DNA of 64,000 nt from an uncultured Prevotellaceae bacterium (GTDB taxonomy: Bacteria; Bacteroidota; Bacteroidia; Bacteroidales; Bacteroidaceae). Shown here one piece after another: positions 7,946-19,182 of this stretch. Below the pieces are notes generated by a model, which made no database searches, was not told the origin of the DNA, and saw nothing but the letters and a program-made list of their open reading frames with translations. A program made the position numbers and the translations under genes. Every line of letters begins with the position of its first letter. Within the stretch, counting starts at the first letter, position 1. The stretch spans positions 1 to 64,000 of the forward strand of contig CAMIYC010000007.1 of NCBI GenBank assembly GCA_946402905.1. The letters are read 5' to 3'.

Positions 7946-10900
7946 TTATCTTGTCAGCGAGAATTTCAGGCTCAGGCCAAAGTCGCGGGTGGTGGTGGGA
8001 TAACTGCTGCTGGAGAGCAGTGGCGTATTGGTCTGCTGGTCGTAATAGAAACTCATCGTCATGAGCTTCGACAGCGTATAGTCGGCATTAAAGGAAAACT
8101 TCAGCGCCGTATTGCCACTGCTGGCAGCACTGGTCATCGTAGCAATGTCGCGCGTGATGCTGGCCTGCTTACGGTAAGAGAAATCGAAGCGTAGGTTCAA
8201 GTCATGGTTGAAGCTGTTCTTGCCACCCTTCGACGTGCTTGATGTCTTGCTTGAGCTGTTCCTGTTATCATTCTCACCCTCACCGTTTTTGTTCTTATTA
8301 TTGCCCTTCACCTTCCGGTGGTTGCCACCACCGAAGAACTTGAAGTCATTGATCTTATAACCCATGCCGATCACCCAGTCATGGCTGGTATTCTCATTGA
8401 TCTGCACACTGGTGGTACTCAGGTTGACCACACGCGTCGACTTGTACTCCAGTTTGCAGGTGAGATTGTTGTTCAAAGTCACGTCGACACCCAGCAGCGG
8501 CGAGAAACTCTCATTGAGGCTGACGGTGGAGATATTGAACATGCTGCTCGGCACAGGATTGCCCGTCGTGGCATCGGTGATGAAGCCGAGGTCGTTCATA
8601 TACTCCTGCCAGGTGCTGAAACTGGAATAGCTACCTACCGAGAAGATGCTCTTGTAGGAGTGGTTGAGGTTGACGCTCTTGAAGAGGTCGCGGAAAGGCC
8701 GCAGCTTGCTCAGTCCGCTGTAGCGCAGCGACCAGTTGGGCAACAGCCTGCTCAGCGACGGGAAGATCTCCAGCGACTTGCCACCCATGTTGGTGTAAGC
8801 GGACAGGAACGCCGGGATGAGCACATCGGAGCTGTAGAGTCCCACGCCGCCGTTCTCCGGGTTGAACGTCTCGCCCTGATAGGCCGACCCTCTGGGGTAA
8901 GCGGCTCCCGCATACTGGCTCTCCACCCTGGAGCGGAACCCTTCGAGCGAGTTGCAGAATTTCTCAAAGGTGGCCGACCTGTATCCGTTGTTGGCATTGC
9001 CCATCCCCTCAAAAGCGGTGTTGAGCGAGATGGTAGTCATGTTGAACTGTCCGGTGCGCGTAGTAGGCGTACCCTCGTACATATACTGTATGCTCTGCGC
9101 CTTGGTCTCCGAACGACTGGCGTTGAGGTCGATCTTCAGGTCGCGCACCGGCTCCAGGGTCATCTTCAGCTGCAAGTCCGTGACGAGATTGGTCGTGGCC
9201 GGTGTAGCCACGTTGTCGCTCATGAGCAGCCAGTTGTTCTCACGCGCCTTCTGGATATAGTCGTCGCCGATGGTTCCGAAGGCGAAGTCGAGTCCAGGGC
9301 TCATGATATCGCCCCTGCGCTGGCCGAAAGCATCGCCGACTTTGGGCATGAATCCCGGCAGCGACATACCATACGTGTTGCGGTAGGTGAAGCTCACGTT
9401 GCGCACCATCATCATCACACGTGCGATACACTGTGCCGTCTTATACCAGCTCTTGTCGTCCAGAGGTTCCTTGGCTGTGACCATCACCTTCAGGGTGACC
9501 GCCGTGTCGAGCTTGTTGAACACCTTGATCTTATTGTCGTCCACCACCTTGTATTTCACAGGCACCGTCTTGCCGTCCTTGTCCTTGGCAGTGACGATGA
9601 GCCGCCGGCTCTTCTTGCCATGAGTCACCGTCATCGACGTGTCGGCCTTGATGGTAATTTCTTTCTCAAAGGCATTCTTGTTCTTGGGCAGCACCTTGGA
9701 TTTCGGGTCGTTGTCCTTGCCGTCCTTCTTATCCTTCTCTTCCTCCTCCTTGTCCTTGGCATTCTTCGAATTGCTCTTCTTGGCCTGCTGCGCCTTGGTG
9801 GTCTTCTTGGTGTTGTTGGCCATCGACTTGTTGAAACGCTCATTGGTCTTCTTCAGGAAGGGGATATGGTCGTAGAGTTTCTGCAGGTTGAAAGTGCCGT
9901 TGAGGTTGAACGTACGGTTACTGGTGATCACATTACCCAGCGAGGTGCCGTCCTCGAGGTCGGTGCCGCGCACCCATTTATACGTGGAGTTGTAGGTGAC
10001 GTCGGAGTTCACCCAGTCGAAGATGGGTATCAGGTTGAGCGGCAGGTGATACGAGCCGGTGAACGTCTGGTTGTAGTCGAGCGGCTCACCCAGACCGCGT
10101 ATCGACTGCCACACCGAGTCTTTCCAGGCTGTGTAATGGTCGGGATAGAGGTCTTTGTTGATCGGTGTGTAAGGCTCCTCGATCTCAGCATGTGTGGCAC
10201 TCTGGAAGTTCATGTGCAGGTTCTTGGTGAGGTCCCAGCGGATGGAGAAATCCCTGCTCCAGAGGAACTGCTCACTGAAGGTGAGTGGCAGCTGAGACCC
10301 TTCGAGGCTCTCCATGTCACGCTCCTGCAGCTCATAGTAATTGCGCTGGATGTTGGTATTGAACGTGATGTTCTGCGGCAGGTAGTTGAGTGCGAACCTT
10401 TTGGCGATATCGAAATACTTCGACTTAGACTTGATGATTTTCTTGAAAGGCTCCCACGATTTATACACCGGGGTCCACGTATACGCCATGGAGCCCGACC
10501 ACTGGTCCTCATTCTCATAGACGGTTGTCTCTCCCGTGGTGCGGCTGTGCGAGTGACTGTAGCTGAAGGAGAAGTTGGCAGGATCATAGGGCATGGGATG
10601 TCCCTTGGTCTGCACGCCCACCCTCATGTTGGTCAGTGAGAAATTGGTGTTGGTCACCTTGGTGATGGCGATAGACTCGATGGAGTCGCGCTCACGCTTG
10701 TCGGTCATGGCGTCGAGGGCATCGTCGAGGTTCATATCGGTGTCGAGCGGGTTGTATTTGGGCGTGGTCTTCTCTTTGGTGACGGTGTAGTAGAGCGGTG
10801 CCGACACCTTGATCTTGTCGGGGAAGAACTTGCCCAGCTCAAGATTGGTGGTGACGGTCAGGTTCTGATAGCTGTCGGTGGCACGCGAGGCCACGCCGTC

Positions 10901-13900
10901 CTCCAGGCCGCCAAAGCCCTCTGTGGAGTAGCGTCCCGACATATTGACCGTGCCGAAATCGGAGAGCTGCACATTGAGGTTGCCTTGTGCGGCCCATCCT
11001 CCCTCGTTGTCGTACTCCTTCAGGCGCAGCTCGTTGACCCACACCTCACCCGACTTGAGTTCGCCCGAGAGGTTGCGCACACCGATGATCATCGTCTTCA
11101 CCTCGCCGAGCGACGGATTACCCATCACGCTGATGCGGTTGGAGGGGTTGTCTTCGTCGTATGCGGAATAGAGCTGGTTGTAGGAGGTCGAGCCCTCCGA
11201 CTTGGCTTTGTTGCGCGCTTTCTTCAGGTCGGTGAAGATCTTGAGCGGGATGTCCACCATGTTCTCCTCTGGCCATACCAGTCGCTTGTCGGCCGTGGAG
11301 TATTTGTCATAATGCCCGGCAGGTGTGACCTTCAGCGGTATCTCATATTCATAGTAATTGCTCTTATAGTCGCTGCCGAGGCGGATGAAGACAGCCAGCT
11401 GGTTGTCTGTGAGATTGGTGGTGTTCTCGGCCATGGTGTTGGCGTGTACGAACATCTGCAACCGCTTGTACTGGCGCAGGTCTTTGTTCATATTCTTGTA
11501 TACGCACTTCGACTCACCCGTGCCCAGGTTGGTCACCATCATGTCGAGGGCCTGCTCATTGCTCTCCACCAGCTGCGGCTGCGTGGGATCCTGCACACGT
11601 GAGATGCCCGGAGGCAGGATATAGTTGACGGGGGTCTTGTCATTGTTCTCCTCGATATTGACCGCACTCACCGCCATGTATCCCGAGTTGGAAGAGCTGG
11701 TGGTGAGATTTTGCGTATAGACGCGCCACTCGCCGCGTACGAGGTCAAGGCTTCCGAAACGCATGACGATGGGTTTCTTGAAATTGGTGAGAAACATACG
11801 CATGAACCTCACCGAGGTGAAGTCGCTGATGGAGCCTACCTTACGTTCATAGCGGTCGAGCGGTATGCGGAACTGATACCAGGTGACGTCGTAGTGCTCA
11901 CCGTTGCGCAACGTACCGCTGCCCTGCCGGCTGTCCACGATGAAGTTTTGCCCTACAACGAGATCCTCCGGCCTGATCGAGACATGATACTGATAGTATT
12001 TCTCATATTCATTGAGCGTATAGTCCTGATTGATGTCCTCGACATCGGGGGTCGTCTTATAGGAGGTGTCGTAACTCTCGTCGCGGGTGCTGGTGTCGGG
12101 GGTGTTGCCCTGAGGGTTGTTGATGCGCTTGTAGCGCTGCAGGATGGGAGCCTGCACCTGATCGAAGTCCCTGCCCCTGAAATAGTGGTAATTGTCATTG
12201 GCGGGGTCGGCCCAGATGCTGTCAAACACCTCTGGAGAGACCTTGCCCTGTATCTGTGTGAGGAAGTCCTGATACGACTCAAAGGTGCGCTCCTCGTCAT
12301 CGGTGAGACCGTTGAATCCTACGTCCTGCTGCTGTCTTGCCCCCGAAGTGGTGGCAAAGGCGTATGTGACATTGGCCTGAGTGGGGATCTTACCCCACTG
12401 TGTATAGGTGAAACTGCTGGTGCCGTCGACGGGCATGCCGCTCTCATAGAATTTCTTACCGTCGCGCAGCACGTCCTCACTCACCTCGCCCAGGTTGATG
12501 TAGAAGTCACCGCCAAAGTCTGAGGCATCCGTCGAGTCTTTGCTATAGATGAAGGGGTCGAGGAGCCAGAACTCGATATACTCGATGTTGGCCGTCTCGA
12601 AGTCGTTGGTGTCGAGTTTGCGCATCATGCCTCCCCACCGGGTCTCCGGCCTGTCCAGTTGTCCCTGGTTGTTGAGGTCGGGGTTGAAGTTGTAGGGTCC
12701 TCTCTCCGACGGGTAGAAGGCCAGGTTGAGGATGGGCAGCGTCGAGGTGGCTCCGCTGTAGCTACTCTGGTCTCGGTTGGGATAGAGCTCACGCACGTAC
12801 ACCTCACGCACATAGTGGTTGGAGAGTTGGGTGAGGTCGCTCTTGATATGGCTGGGGGTAAGCGACGAGCTGCGCCTGGTGAACAGCGGGTCGATGTTAT
12901 ACCATGCCAGCAAACTGCGGTTGTATCCGCTGGTCAGCCCGGTCTTGTCCTTGTATTCATTCATCGTACTGGGCACGCCTGATATGATCCACGAAGTGGG
13001 TGCGGAGACATCGATGGCGTTTTTGGTGTTCTCGAAGTCATCGAGATAGGAGGCGTTGTCCTGGGTGCCATGTGCCTGTCCGGCGATGAGTTGCGCAAAC
13101 TCTGCCGAGAGCGAGATGTTGGAGGGTTGCGTGACGTGGAGGAACGGTATCTTGTCGAGCAGGTTGGTGAGGCTCTGACTCTCTTTCTTCCAGTTGAGGT
13201 TGACGCCCCACAGGGTGTTGTTGAGTGGTTCGGCGCCCATCTCCACCTTGGTAGTGAACGACTGTTCGGAAAGGTGACGGAGCGTACCGCTCATCTGGAA
13301 ATTCTTGGAGAAGTCGTATTCCCAGTTGACGCCGAACATCGTCTTGCGCGACTGTGCATAGTCGGTGTTGCTTTCAGATGTCGCCTTGATTTCCGTGCCG
13401 GCGTCAAGGATGCTCTGGTTGAGGATGGTCACCTCACCGGCCGAGTAGTCGACCGTATAGTCTGAGCCTTCCGTCAGGGTCACGCCGCCGGCAGTCACGA
13501 CCACCGACCCCTGCGGCACATTATACGAGCCCAGCGAAATGACGTTGGCCATCGTGCCCCTGAATTGTCCCTGCAGGAGATACTTGTCTTTCTCTGCGAT
13601 CTGCTTGGCCACGGTCTTGGTAGAGTCGTACAGCTCGGTATATGCGTATTTGCTGGCCGTCTGGGCCGACACGCCCCTCGACACCAGGAAGTTGTAAAGG
13701 CATTCGCCGAAAGGCTCCGCTGCCGGGAGGAACACGCGCCCGTTGCTCACGGTATATCCCTCCACATAGTCGAAATAGCCGTTGGAGTGGGCCTTCATGT
13801 TGTTGTCAAGACGGTCGGCGCCCAAGTCCTTGATGATGGTCTGGTCTTTGACCTGCGGCTCGGGAATATAGGAGAGATAGACACCTGCCGTATCACTCTG

Positions 13901-15607
13901 GAACTTGATGTCGAGGCGGAACTTGTCTCTCTGCACGTTGGAGGCGAGATAGTAGACATTCTTCATCATCAGGTCCCAGTTGCTCTGCATGGGGTTGTTG
14001 CTGGTGTTCTTGAGCGACTTGACGAAGAGGCATTTGCTCACGTCTGTGATGTCGCTGGCAAACTCGCCCACCTGATAGGTGGTGCCACCATAGGTATATT
14101 CATAGGCCACGGCCAGCACCTGGTCGGTCTGCAGGGCCGTCTTGAGCGACACGTATCCGAGTGCGGCGTTGATGGTGTATTCCGAGGAATTGAGCAGACG
14201 GGCACTCTCCAGTTTCTCATAGTCGCTACCGCCCGTCATGGCTCCTTCGAGCACGGTGGAGGTCTGGTCGATGTCACGCGCACCGGCGTAGGTGGTGGTC
14301 ATCTGGGTGTAGAGTCCATTGGCATTGTTATAAGGCGGCATCCCCTCTCCCTCGCCGAGGTCGGCCAGTGCGACGATATTTCGTGTGTTGTTGGTGGAGT
14401 TTGACTTGTTGGTCACCCATATCTCCACGCGGTTGATGGTGATGCCGGTGGTGAGGTTGGGCAGTGTCTTCATGGCGGCGTCATACCTGCTGCGGAAATA
14501 CTTCGAGAGGAAGAAGTGCCTGTTTTCCTCATAGTTGGCAGCGTCGATCTCAAAGGGTGTGAGCTGCACGCCGCCTTTGGAGGAGACACTCGACGACGAC
14601 GACTTCTTCTGCGAGATGACTGTCTGCAGCTTGAGTTTTCCAAACTGCATGTCTGTGCGCAGGCCGAAGAGCGAGCTGGCTCCGGTGACGAGGGTGGAGT
14701 TGGAGGGGAACGACACGTTTCCTCCCTCTACGAGCTTGATGATCTCGTCTTCCTTGCCCTCATACTTGAGTTTCATGCTCTGCGCATCGAAGTCAAACGT
14801 CGCATCCGTGTTGTAGTTCAGGTTCATGTTCACCTTGTCGCCCACCCTGCCGTTGACGTTGAGGTTGATTTTCTCGTCAAAGTCCATCGTGGTGGTCTTA
14901 CGGTTGCGGATAGGCAGCGAGGGGTTGTCGATATTTTTCAGGGTAGCTCCGAACTTCAGCTCCGCCGTACCTTGTGTCTTGATACGCACGCCGCCGGGGC
15001 CGAAGATCTTCTCGGCCGGTCCGAGGTCGAAGTGCATGTCGGTGAAGTCGAATTTCTCCTTGCCCTTGTTTTTCACCGCCTCTTCGTTTTTCGAACGGAA
15101 AAACTCATTGAAAGCCTGTTTCTCGCTCCATTTGAAATACTCGTCGTAGGTCATCATGATGGGAGCACTCACATAGGCCCCGCCTATCTTATTGCCGAAG
15201 ATATAGCGGTCGAGGGTGTCGTTGTAGACCACTTTTTGCTGCAGGTTCTCGGGTCTCACCAGATCGGCCGAACCCTGGCTGAGGTCTTCCTCCGAGACGG
15301 GCACCGTGCGCTGGATGCGCCACCGGGGGTTGAGCAGCGAGTCGGGTATCTCTTCATCTTCCTCAAGGATAGGCTGCGCCTTGATATCCTTGTTCTTGTC
15401 GTCCTGGTCATTGGTGTCCTGACGGTTGGTAGCCCTGTTGCCCTGAGGTGGCCCGGGGCGTTGCTGACGTGTGCGGTCGTCCTGGGGCGGTCCCTGGCGC
15501 ATCTGCCGCGTGCGGTCGTCCTGAGGCACGGACAAGGCATTGCCTGCCATCACACTGATAGCACACAAGAAGATCAAGAAGCCCAAAGTCCGTGTCTTTA
15601 ATTTCAT
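7946..15607 (-). CDS. sprA: T9SS translocon protein SprA (Sov)
   Basis: A 2553-residue secreted outer-membrane protein of the SprA/Sov family. SprA is the very large beta-barrel that forms the translocation channel of the type IX secretion system. Residues 1-27 are a signal peptide. Residues about 29-60 are a low-complexity part with two PQDDRTRQ units. The bulk is rich in aromatic beta strands. Two charged, low-complexity inserts stand out: a Lys/Asp/Glu-rich block at about 1920-1990 and an Asn/Lys/Ser-rich block at about 2425-2460. The protein ends in LSLKFSLTR, an amphipathic final strand. Its ATG overlaps the ruvA stop (ATGA), so expression is coupled to ruvA. Presence of sprA implies that proteins in this genome with T9SS tails are exported. 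Confidence 0.93.
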   Translation of the reverse strand: MKLKTRTLGFLIFLCAISVMAGNALSVPQDDRTRQMRQGPPQDDRTRQQRPGPPQGNRATNRQDTNDQDDKNKDIKAQPILEEDEEIPDSLLNPRWRIQRTVPVSEEDLSQGSADLVRPENLQQKVVYNDTLDRYIFGNKIGGAYVSAPIMMTYDEYFKWSEKQAFNEFFRSKNEEAVKNKGKEKFDFTDMHFDLGPAEKIFGPGGVRIKTQGTAELKFGATLKNIDNPSLPIRNRKTTTMDFDEKINLNVNGRVGDKVNMNLNYNTDATFDFDAQSMKLKYEGKEDEIIKLVEGGNVSFPSNSTLVTGASSLFGLRTDMQFGKLKLQTVISQKKSSSSSVSSKGGVQLTPFEIDAANYEENRHFFLSKYFRSRYDAAMKTLPNLTTGITINRVEIWVTNKSNSTNNTRNIVALADLGEGEGMPPYNNANGLYTQMTTTYAGARDIDQTSTVLEGAMTGGSDYEKLESARLLNSSEYTINAALGYVSLKTALQTDQVLAVAYEYTYGGTTYQVGEFASDITDVSKCLFVKSLKNTSNNPMQSNWDLMMKNVYYLASNVQRDKFRLDIKFQSDTAGVYLSYIPEPQVKDQTIIKDLGADRLDNNMKAHSNGYFDYVEGYTVSNGRVFLPAAEPFGECLYNFLVSRGVSAQTASKYAYTELYDSTKTVAKQIAEKDKYLLQGQFRGTMANVISLGSYNVPQGSVVVTAGGVTLTEGSDYTVDYSAGEVTILNQSILDAGTEIKATSESNTDYAQSRKTMFGVNWEYDFSKNFQMSGTLRHLSEQSFTTKVEMGAEPLNNTLWGVNLNWKKESQSLTNLLDKIPFLHVTQPSNISLSAEFAQLIAGQAHGTQDNASYLDDFENTKNAIDVSAPTSWIISGVPSTMNEYKDKTGLTSGYNRSLLAWYNIDPLFTRRSSSLTPSHIKSDLTQLSNHYVREVYVRELYPNRDQSSYSGATSTLPILNLAFYPSERGPYNFNPDLNNQGQLDRPETRWGGMMRKLDTNDFETANIEYIEFWLLDPFIYSKDSTDASDFGGDFYINLGEVSEDVLRDGKKFYESGMPVDGTSSFTYTQWGKIPTQANVTYAFATTSGARQQQDVGFNGLTDDEERTFESYQDFLTQIQGKVSPEVFDSIWADPANDNYHYFRGRDFDQVQAPILQRYKRINNPQGNTPDTSTRDESYDTSYKTTPDVEDINQDYTLNEYEKYYQYHVSIRPEDLVVGQNFIVDSRQGSGTLRNGEHYDVTWYQFRIPLDRYERKVGSISDFTSVRFMRMFLTNFKKPIVMRFGSLDLVRGEWRVYTQNLTTSSSNSGYMAVSAVNIEENNDKTPVNYILPPGISRVQDPTQPQLVESNEQALDMMVTNLGTGESKCVYKNMNKDLRQYKRLQMFVHANTMAENTTNLTDNQLAVFIRLGSDYKSNYYEYEIPLKVTPAGHYDKYSTADKRLVWPEENMVDIPLKIFTDLKKARNKAKSEGSTSYNQLYSAYDEDNPSNRISVMGNPSLGEVKTMIIGVRNLSGELKSGEVWVNELRLKEYDNEGGWAAQGNLNVQLSDFGTVNMSGRYSTEGFGGLEDGVASRATDSYQNLTVTTNLELGKFFPDKIKVSAPLYYTVTKEKTTPKYNPLDTDMNLDDALDAMTDKRERDSIESIAITKVTNTNFSLTNMRVGVQTKGHPMPYDPANFSFSYSHSHSRTTGETTVYENEDQWSGSMAYTWTPVYKSWEPFKKIIKSKSKYFDIAKRFALNYLPQNITFNTNIQRNYYELQERDMESLEGSQLPLTFSEQFLWSRDFSIRWDLTKNLHMNFQSATHAEIEEPYTPINKDLYPDHYTAWKDSVWQSIRGLGEPLDYNQTFTGSYHLPLNLIPIFDWVNSDVTYNSTYKWVRGTDLEDGTSLGNVITSNRTFNLNGTFNLQKLYDHIPFLKKTNERFNKSMANNTKKTTKAQQAKKSNSKNAKDKEEEEKDKKDGKDNDPKSKVLPKNKNAFEKEITIKADTSMTVTHGKKSRRLIVTAKDKDGKTVPVKYKVVDDNKIKVFNKLDTAVTLKVMVTAKEPLDDKSWYKTAQCIARVMMMVRNVSFTYRNTYGMSLPGFMPKVGDAFGQRRGDIMSPGLDFAFGTIGDDYIQKARENNWLLMSDNVATPATTNLVTDLQLKMTLEPVRDLKIDLNASRSETKAQSIQYMYEGTPTTRTGQFNMTTISLNTAFEGMGNANNGYRSATFEKFCNSLEGFRSRVESQYAGAAYPRGSAYQGETFNPENGGVGLYSSDVLIPAFLSAYTNMGGKSLEIFPSLSRLLPNWSLRYSGLSKLRPFRDLFKSVNLNHSYKSIFSVGSYSSFSTWQEYMNDLGFITDATTGNPVPSSMFNISTVSLNESFSPLLGVDVTLNNNLTCKLEYKSTRVVNLSTTSVQINENTSHDWVIGMGYKINDFKFFGGGNHRKVKGNNKNKNGEGENDNRNSSSKTSSTSKGGKNSFNHDLNLRFDFSYRKQASITRDIATMTSAASSGNTALKFSFNADYTLSKLMTMSFYYDQQTNTPLLSSSSYPTTTRDFGLSLKFSLTR

Positions 15608-16224
15608 TTAATCTGTTTTAAAGCCAGCTTCACCACCTGCTCCACTGGCAGGTCTGGCTGCTGTTTAAGAATTTCCGTCACCACCTTGGCCGTGGGAGCC
15701 GGTGAGAATCCAAGCATGGTGAGGGCACCGATGGCCTCGTCTCTCACCTCTTTGTTGACATCGGGAGCCTGTACGGTCTGCACCCCCTCTGGCAACTGTT
15801 GTGCAAGGTCGCTGTTGGCGATCTTGTCACGCAAGTCTACGATGATACGCTGTGCGGTGCGCAGTCCGATGCCCTTGACGCTCTTGAGGAATTTCTCATT
15901 GCCCGTGGCGATGACGTTGCATAGTTCTGCCGGGGTGAACGACGAAAGGATCATGCGCGCCGTATTGGCGCCCACCCCCGACACGGAGATGAGCATCATG
16001 TATAGTTCGCGTTCTTGTTTGGTGGAGAATCCGTATAGTGTGAACGAATCGTCCCTTCCTCCTGTCATAATGGCCTCGTAGACGTAGAGTTTCACATCTT
16101 TCTTATCCTGTATGGCCGTAAAAGTATTGAGCGAAATGTTGAGTGCATACCCCACACCTGCCGCTTCTACAACAGCCAGTGCCGGGGTGACCTCTGTCAG
16201 TTCGCCCCTGATGTATTCTATCAT
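15604..16224 (-). CDS. ruvA: Holliday junction branch-migration protein RuvA
   Basis: RuvA of 206 residues; a tetramer binds Holliday junctions and loads the RuvB motor. The N-terminal OB fold begins [12 protein letters not shown]. The middle domain has two helix-hairpin-helix motifs ([10 protein letters not shown] and [13 protein letters not shown]), and the C-terminal helical domain that contacts RuvB spans about 155-206. I used the ATG at 16224 because it gives the family's usual start; a farther ATG at 16251 adds nine unlikely residues. The 3' end overlaps sprA by 4 nt. Neither ruvB nor ruvC is nearby. Confidence 0.95.
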   Translation of the reverse strand: MIEYIRGELTEVTPALAVVEAAGVGYALNISLNTFTAIQDKKDVKLYVYEAIMTGGRDDSFTLYGFSTKQERELYMMLISVSGVGANTARMILSSFTPAELCNVIATGNEKFLKSVKGIGLRTAQRIIVDLRDKIANSDLAQQLPEGVQTVQAPDVNKEVRDEAIGALTMLGFSPAPTAKVVTEILKQQPDLPVEQVVKLALKQIK

Positions 16225-16450
16225 TATCGCCTTGTTTTTGTATATATACAATACTATAACGCAACTTGCGGCCGCTTATTGCATCCGAAGGGCAGAAAAA
16301 GGCATCGCTCTCGTCAATATGGGGTGGTCGCTGGCAGGTATTCGTGCCATCTCTAAGCCTCATGCAACAGAAAAGTGTACCATGGAGATGATGGATTTCT
16401 TCTTTTTCTTACATTTCCTTCCTTTTTCTATTTTTTTCCCTATTTTCCCC

Positions 16451-16480
16451 TCTTTTTCCCTCTTTTTCCCTCTTTTTCCC
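16451..16480. repeat. Three 10-bp tandem repeats in a pyrimidine tract
   Basis: TCTTTTTCCC is repeated three times exactly, within a roughly 100-bp stretch made almost only of T and C on the plus strand. Such homopurine-homopyrimidine tracts can adopt unusual structures and vary in length by slippage. Confidence 0.85.
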
Positions 16481-16481
16481 C

Positions 16482-16500
16482 AGTGCCAACGGCACTTTTT
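16482..16500 (+). terminator. Small hairpin followed by T run
   Basis: AGTGCC (16482-16487) pairs with GGCACT (16491-16496) over a 3-nt loop, followed by Ts to 16500. It resembles a short intrinsic terminator, but no plus-strand gene lies upstream. It may end an unrecognised small RNA or be chance. Confidence 0.3.
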
Positions 16501-16750
16501 CATCCTTTTTCATCCTTTTTATTAAGCGAAGCGTTTTTTTATTTCTATTGCATCAGTATGCCAACAAAAAATTGTCACAAGAAGGCTCCGATTTCACCGG
16601 CTAATGGAATTAAAATAAAAAAACACTTCGTTTGACAAAAAGGCACAAAAAGGAAAAAAAATGACGTCTGCGACGTCTAGAAAAAGGGGGGAAAAATACT
16701 GCTTACCCTTTCCAAAAGGGTCTCTACCAAAGGGTGCTCTGCCAAAAGGT

Positions 16751-16864
16751 GTAGGGACGCGGCGTGCCGCGTGGGGCTTTACGCGAATTACCATGAATTA
16801 ATCGTGAATTGAACGTGAATGTTTTGGAATTGCAAGATAGAATGTAGGGACGCGGCGTGCCGCG
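16751..16864. repeat. Two copies of a 21-bp palindromic (REP-like) element
   Basis: Identical 21-bp copies at 16751-16771 and 16844-16864 each contain the near-palindrome ACGCGGCGTGCCGCGT (7-bp arms around GT). GC-rich palindromes like this inside AT-rich spacers are typical of dispersed intergenic repeats. Confidence 0.8.
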
Positions 16865-16979
16865 TTATGTGCTCTATATCTCAAGAAGCATGCAGAAAGG
16901 ACAGAACAATGCGGAAAGCATCAATTGGAATCCCACGCCACACGCTATTCTGCCCATGCAAAGGTTTTGAGTCCGCCAG

Positions 16980-17004
16980 GCGGGCGAGGGCGCCCGCGCT
17001 CCCC
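16980..17004. repeat. GC-rich 25-bp dispersed element, copy 1
   Basis: This 25-bp element contains GCGGGCG-AGGG-CGCCCGC, a 7-bp stem with a 4-nt loop. The same 25 bases occur in the same orientation at 19137-19161, on the other side of the transporter gene. Confidence 0.8.
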
Positions 17005-17011
17005 GGTCTTC

Positions 17012-17178
17012 GACAAATCTCTAAAATTCTTGATAAAAAGATATTGAACAGTCTAATCAAGAATTATAGAATTAAAGAATTCTCTTGATGAGCAACTACA
17101 TGAGTAACTATAATTCTTTAATTACCTCCCCTTGGTCAGTGGGTCTACGACAAATCTCTTAAAATATTGATAGAAAAG
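17012..17178. repeat. AT-rich 30-bp motif, two direct copies
   Basis: Copies at 17012-17040 and 17149-17178 share the core GACAAATCTC followed by a run ending in TTGATA. A third copy lies inverted at 19041-19070, so the motif brackets the Na/Pi transporter gene in opposite orientations. Confidence 0.7.
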
Positions 17179-17190
17179 ATAAATGAGTGA

Positions 17191-17219
17191 CCTTTCCCTC
17201 CTGAAAAGCGAGGGAAAGG
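17191..17219 (-). terminator. Hairpin terminator of the Na/Pi transporter gene
   Basis: CCTTTCCCTC (17191-17200) pairs perfectly with GAGGGAAAGG (17210-17219) over a 9-nt loop, 16 bp past the stop of the minus-strand gene. Downstream on the minus strand is T-rich but not a pure T run. Confidence 0.55.
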
Positions 17220-17234
17220 CAAGAGGCGTGAAGA

Positions 17235-18920
17235 TCACTTCGTGTCGAAGCGGGCCTGGACGACATTGACGACGTAGTCGCCCAGTTTCTCATACTCGCT
17301 GACCATATCCGAGTAGATGGTTCCGATGGAGTAATCATACTCATGCTCGTTGACGGCACGGATGTTGTCTTCCTTGAGTTGCCGGCGCATCAGATTGATA
17401 TCATTCTCTATGCGATAGGTATCCTGGATGTCGTGCTCATGACGATGACCTCTCATGATGGTGTTCATCTGGGTCAGGGCCTCATTGGTGAGACCTGCCA
17501 TCTTGCGGAGCTGGTCTTTCAGCGCCGGCGTGAAATCATGCCCCGACTCTTGGCGGCGGTGCAGCGCACGGGCCAGATTGTAACACGAGTCGGCGATCGA
17601 CTCCAGTTCGCTGATTTCACGCAGCATCTGCCTCACTTTGTTTTTCGTGGAGTCACTCAGATGGTTGTCGCTCACCTGCTCCAGATACCGTGCAATCTCC
17701 ATCTCCATCCTGTCCATGATGTCCTCTTGATGAGCCACCCTGTCATACAGTTTCTTGAACTGGTCATCGTCTTCTGTCTCGAAGAGTTCACATACCAAGC
17801 CAAACATCTGCTGCACACGCTGTGCGAACAGCCCAGTCTCCTTCTGTGCCTGCAGCACCGAGATTTCGGGCGTCTTCATCAGGTGCGCCTGGATGTATTT
17901 CAGCCGGAACTCCTCCTGCTCCACCGAGCCCTTCTCGGGCAGCAGCCAGCAGACGACTCGCTCTATCTGGGGTATCAAGCCGATCAATATGGCCGTGTTG
18001 GTGACATTGAAACAGGTATGGAACATCGCCAGGACCACCGGCAACAGCTGCACCTGCCCACTGGCAGCGGGATCGTAGCCTACCAGACGGCATACCATAT
18101 TGACGAAAGGATAGAATATGCAGAGCACCCACACCACACCAAAAACATTGAAGAGCAGGTGGGCCAGTGCAGCCCGCCGTGCCTGAGTGTTGGCTCCGAG
18201 CGCAGCAAGGTTAGCCGTCGCCGTGGTGCCGATGTTCTCTCCCATGACCAGTGCGATACCCAGATAGATGGGCAGCACCCCGGTGGAGCAGAGCAGTATG
18301 GTGATGGCCATGACAGCCGCCGACGACTGCACGATGCAGGTGATGACAGTGCCTATGGCGAGGAAGGAGATGATGGTCCAGTAGCTGCCGGTGTCGAAAG
18401 AGGCAAAGAAATCGACTACCTGCTGGTTGTGCTCCAGGTCCATTTCCTTTCCAGCGGTGCTGAGCATGACCAAAGAGAGAAACATAAAAGCGATACCGAA
18501 GAGGAAATCGCCCACAAAGCGGTGTTTCTTCTTATAGATAAGCAACATGCCGAAAAAGAACGCCGGGAAGACGACATTGGTCAGGTCGACACTATATCCG
18601 AGCGACATGATCCACGCGGTGAGCGTCGTGCCGATATTGGCACCCATGATGACTGAGATGGCCTGCTGGAGAGTGAGCAGACCCGCCGAGACAAACGATA
18701 CCGTCATCACTGTGGTAGCCGAGGAAGACTGCACGGCACAGGTGACGAAAGTACCTGTCGCCATCCCTGTAAACCTGTTGGTGGTCATCTTTGCCAGGAT
18801 ATGCCTCAGTTGTGGACCAGTCATTTTCTGAAGGGCATCGCTCATCATTCGCATACCATATATCAACAGTCCCAGTGCACCCAGTAATTTCAGTACGATC
18901 ATCACATAATTTTGCGTCAT
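17235..18920 (-). CDS. Na/Pi cotransporter family protein with PhoU-like domain
   Basis: A 561-residue inner-membrane protein of the PNaS family (NptA/YjbB type), which couples sodium to phosphate movement. Two inverted Na/Pi repeats are marked by CAVQSSSATT near residue 60 and CIVQSSAAVM near residue 205, with about 8-9 hydrophobic segments in residues 1-330. Residues about 340-560 are soluble and helical, resembling a PhoU regulator domain. I chose the ATG at 18920; an upstream TTG at 18938 overlaps the promoter. The gene stands alone, with its own promoter and terminator, and is bracketed by dispersed repeats. Direction of transport cannot be told from sequence. Confidence 0.9.
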   Translation of the reverse strand: MTQNYVMIVLKLLGALGLLIYGMRMMSDALQKMTGPQLRHILAKMTTNRFTGMATGTFVTCAVQSSSATTVMTVSFVSAGLLTLQQAISVIMGANIGTTLTAWIMSLGYSVDLTNVVFPAFFFGMLLIYKKKHRFVGDFLFGIAFMFLSLVMLSTAGKEMDLEHNQQVVDFFASFDTGSYWTIISFLAIGTVITCIVQSSAAVMAITILLCSTGVLPIYLGIALVMGENIGTTATANLAALGANTQARRAALAHLLFNVFGVVWVLCIFYPFVNMVCRLVGYDPAASGQVQLLPVVLAMFHTCFNVTNTAILIGLIPQIERVVCWLLPEKGSVEQEEFRLKYIQAHLMKTPEISVLQAQKETGLFAQRVQQMFGLVCELFETEDDDQFKKLYDRVAHQEDIMDRMEMEIARYLEQVSDNHLSDSTKNKVRQMLREISELESIADSCYNLARALHRRQESGHDFTPALKDQLRKMAGLTNEALTQMNTIMRGHRHEHDIQDTYRIENDINLMRRQLKEDNIRAVNEHEYDYSIGTIYSDMVSEYEKLGDYVVNVVQARFDTK

Positions 18921-18935
18921 AATTCTTTTTTTTTG

Positions 18936-18967
18936 CAAATTTATGGATTACAGACCGTCATGGCAAA
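18936..18967 (-). promoter_or_regulatory. Promoter of the Na/Pi transporter gene
   Basis: On the minus strand TTTG (18964-18967), a 20-nt spacer and TAAATTTG (18936-18943) match the Bacteroidetes promoter. The -7 box ends 15 nt before the ATG at 18920, which supports that start. Confidence 0.65.
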
Positions 18968-18975
18968 CAAATGAA

Positions 18976-19018
18976 ATTACAATGTGGTAACGGCCAGTTA
19001 CCGTTACCACATTGTAAT
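18976..19018. repeat. Perfect 18-bp inverted repeat
   Basis: The arms 18976-18993 and 19001-19018 are exact reverse complements (ATTACAATGTGGTAACGG), with a 7-nt loop. It sits just upstream of the transporter promoter and about 165 nt past the stop of the C10 protease gene. On the minus strand the hairpin is followed by a T-rich run, so it may terminate protease transcripts. It could also be an operator or a dispersed element. Confidence 0.85.
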
Positions 19019-19040
19019 AAGTAACTGAAGTTTCTTTCAT

Positions 19041-19161
19041 CTTTTTTATCAAGAATTTAAGAGATTTGTTACAATCGCTTTAAGGGTGGGCTTCAGTAAG
19101 TAAGCGTAAAAAAAGACTTGGTATGAAGTTTGGAGTGCGGGCGAGGGCGCCCGCGCTCCCC
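19041..19161. repeat. Inverted AT-rich motif and GC-rich element, right-hand copies
   Basis: Positions 19041-19070 carry the AT-rich motif of 17012-17040 in reverse complement, with about 27 of 29 positions the same. Positions 19137-19161 repeat the 25-bp GC-rich element of 16980-17004 in direct orientation. Both lie in the spacer downstream of the C10 protease gene. Confidence 0.75.
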
Positions 19162-19182
19162 ATGGTTCTGATGGTCGGGCTG

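Larger units (their letters stand above)
16225..17190. other. Gene-poor, repeat-rich intergenic region
   Basis: About 1 kb without a convincing gene separates ruvA from the Na/Pi transporter gene. It holds a pyrimidine-rich tract with a 10-bp tandem repeat (16451-16480), a small hairpin with a T run (16482-16500), two copies of a 21-bp palindromic repeat (16751-16771, 16844-16864), one copy of a GC-rich 25-bp element (16980-17004) and two copies of an AT-rich 30-bp motif (17012-17040, 17149-17178). Open frames here are short and low in complexity, so I call none. Confidence 0.7.

Noticed and set aside
8318..10639. 773-codon open frame on the plus strand inside sprA
   Set aside because: It is antisense to a clear SprA coding sequence. 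Its product is a low-complexity mix of His, Val, Arg and Gly, as expected from the reverse reading of a GC-rich gene.
16112..16635. Plus-strand frames in the pyrimidine-rich spacer
   Set aside because: The translations are runs of Phe, Pro, Ser and Leu from a T/C tract. There is no promoter or coding signal.
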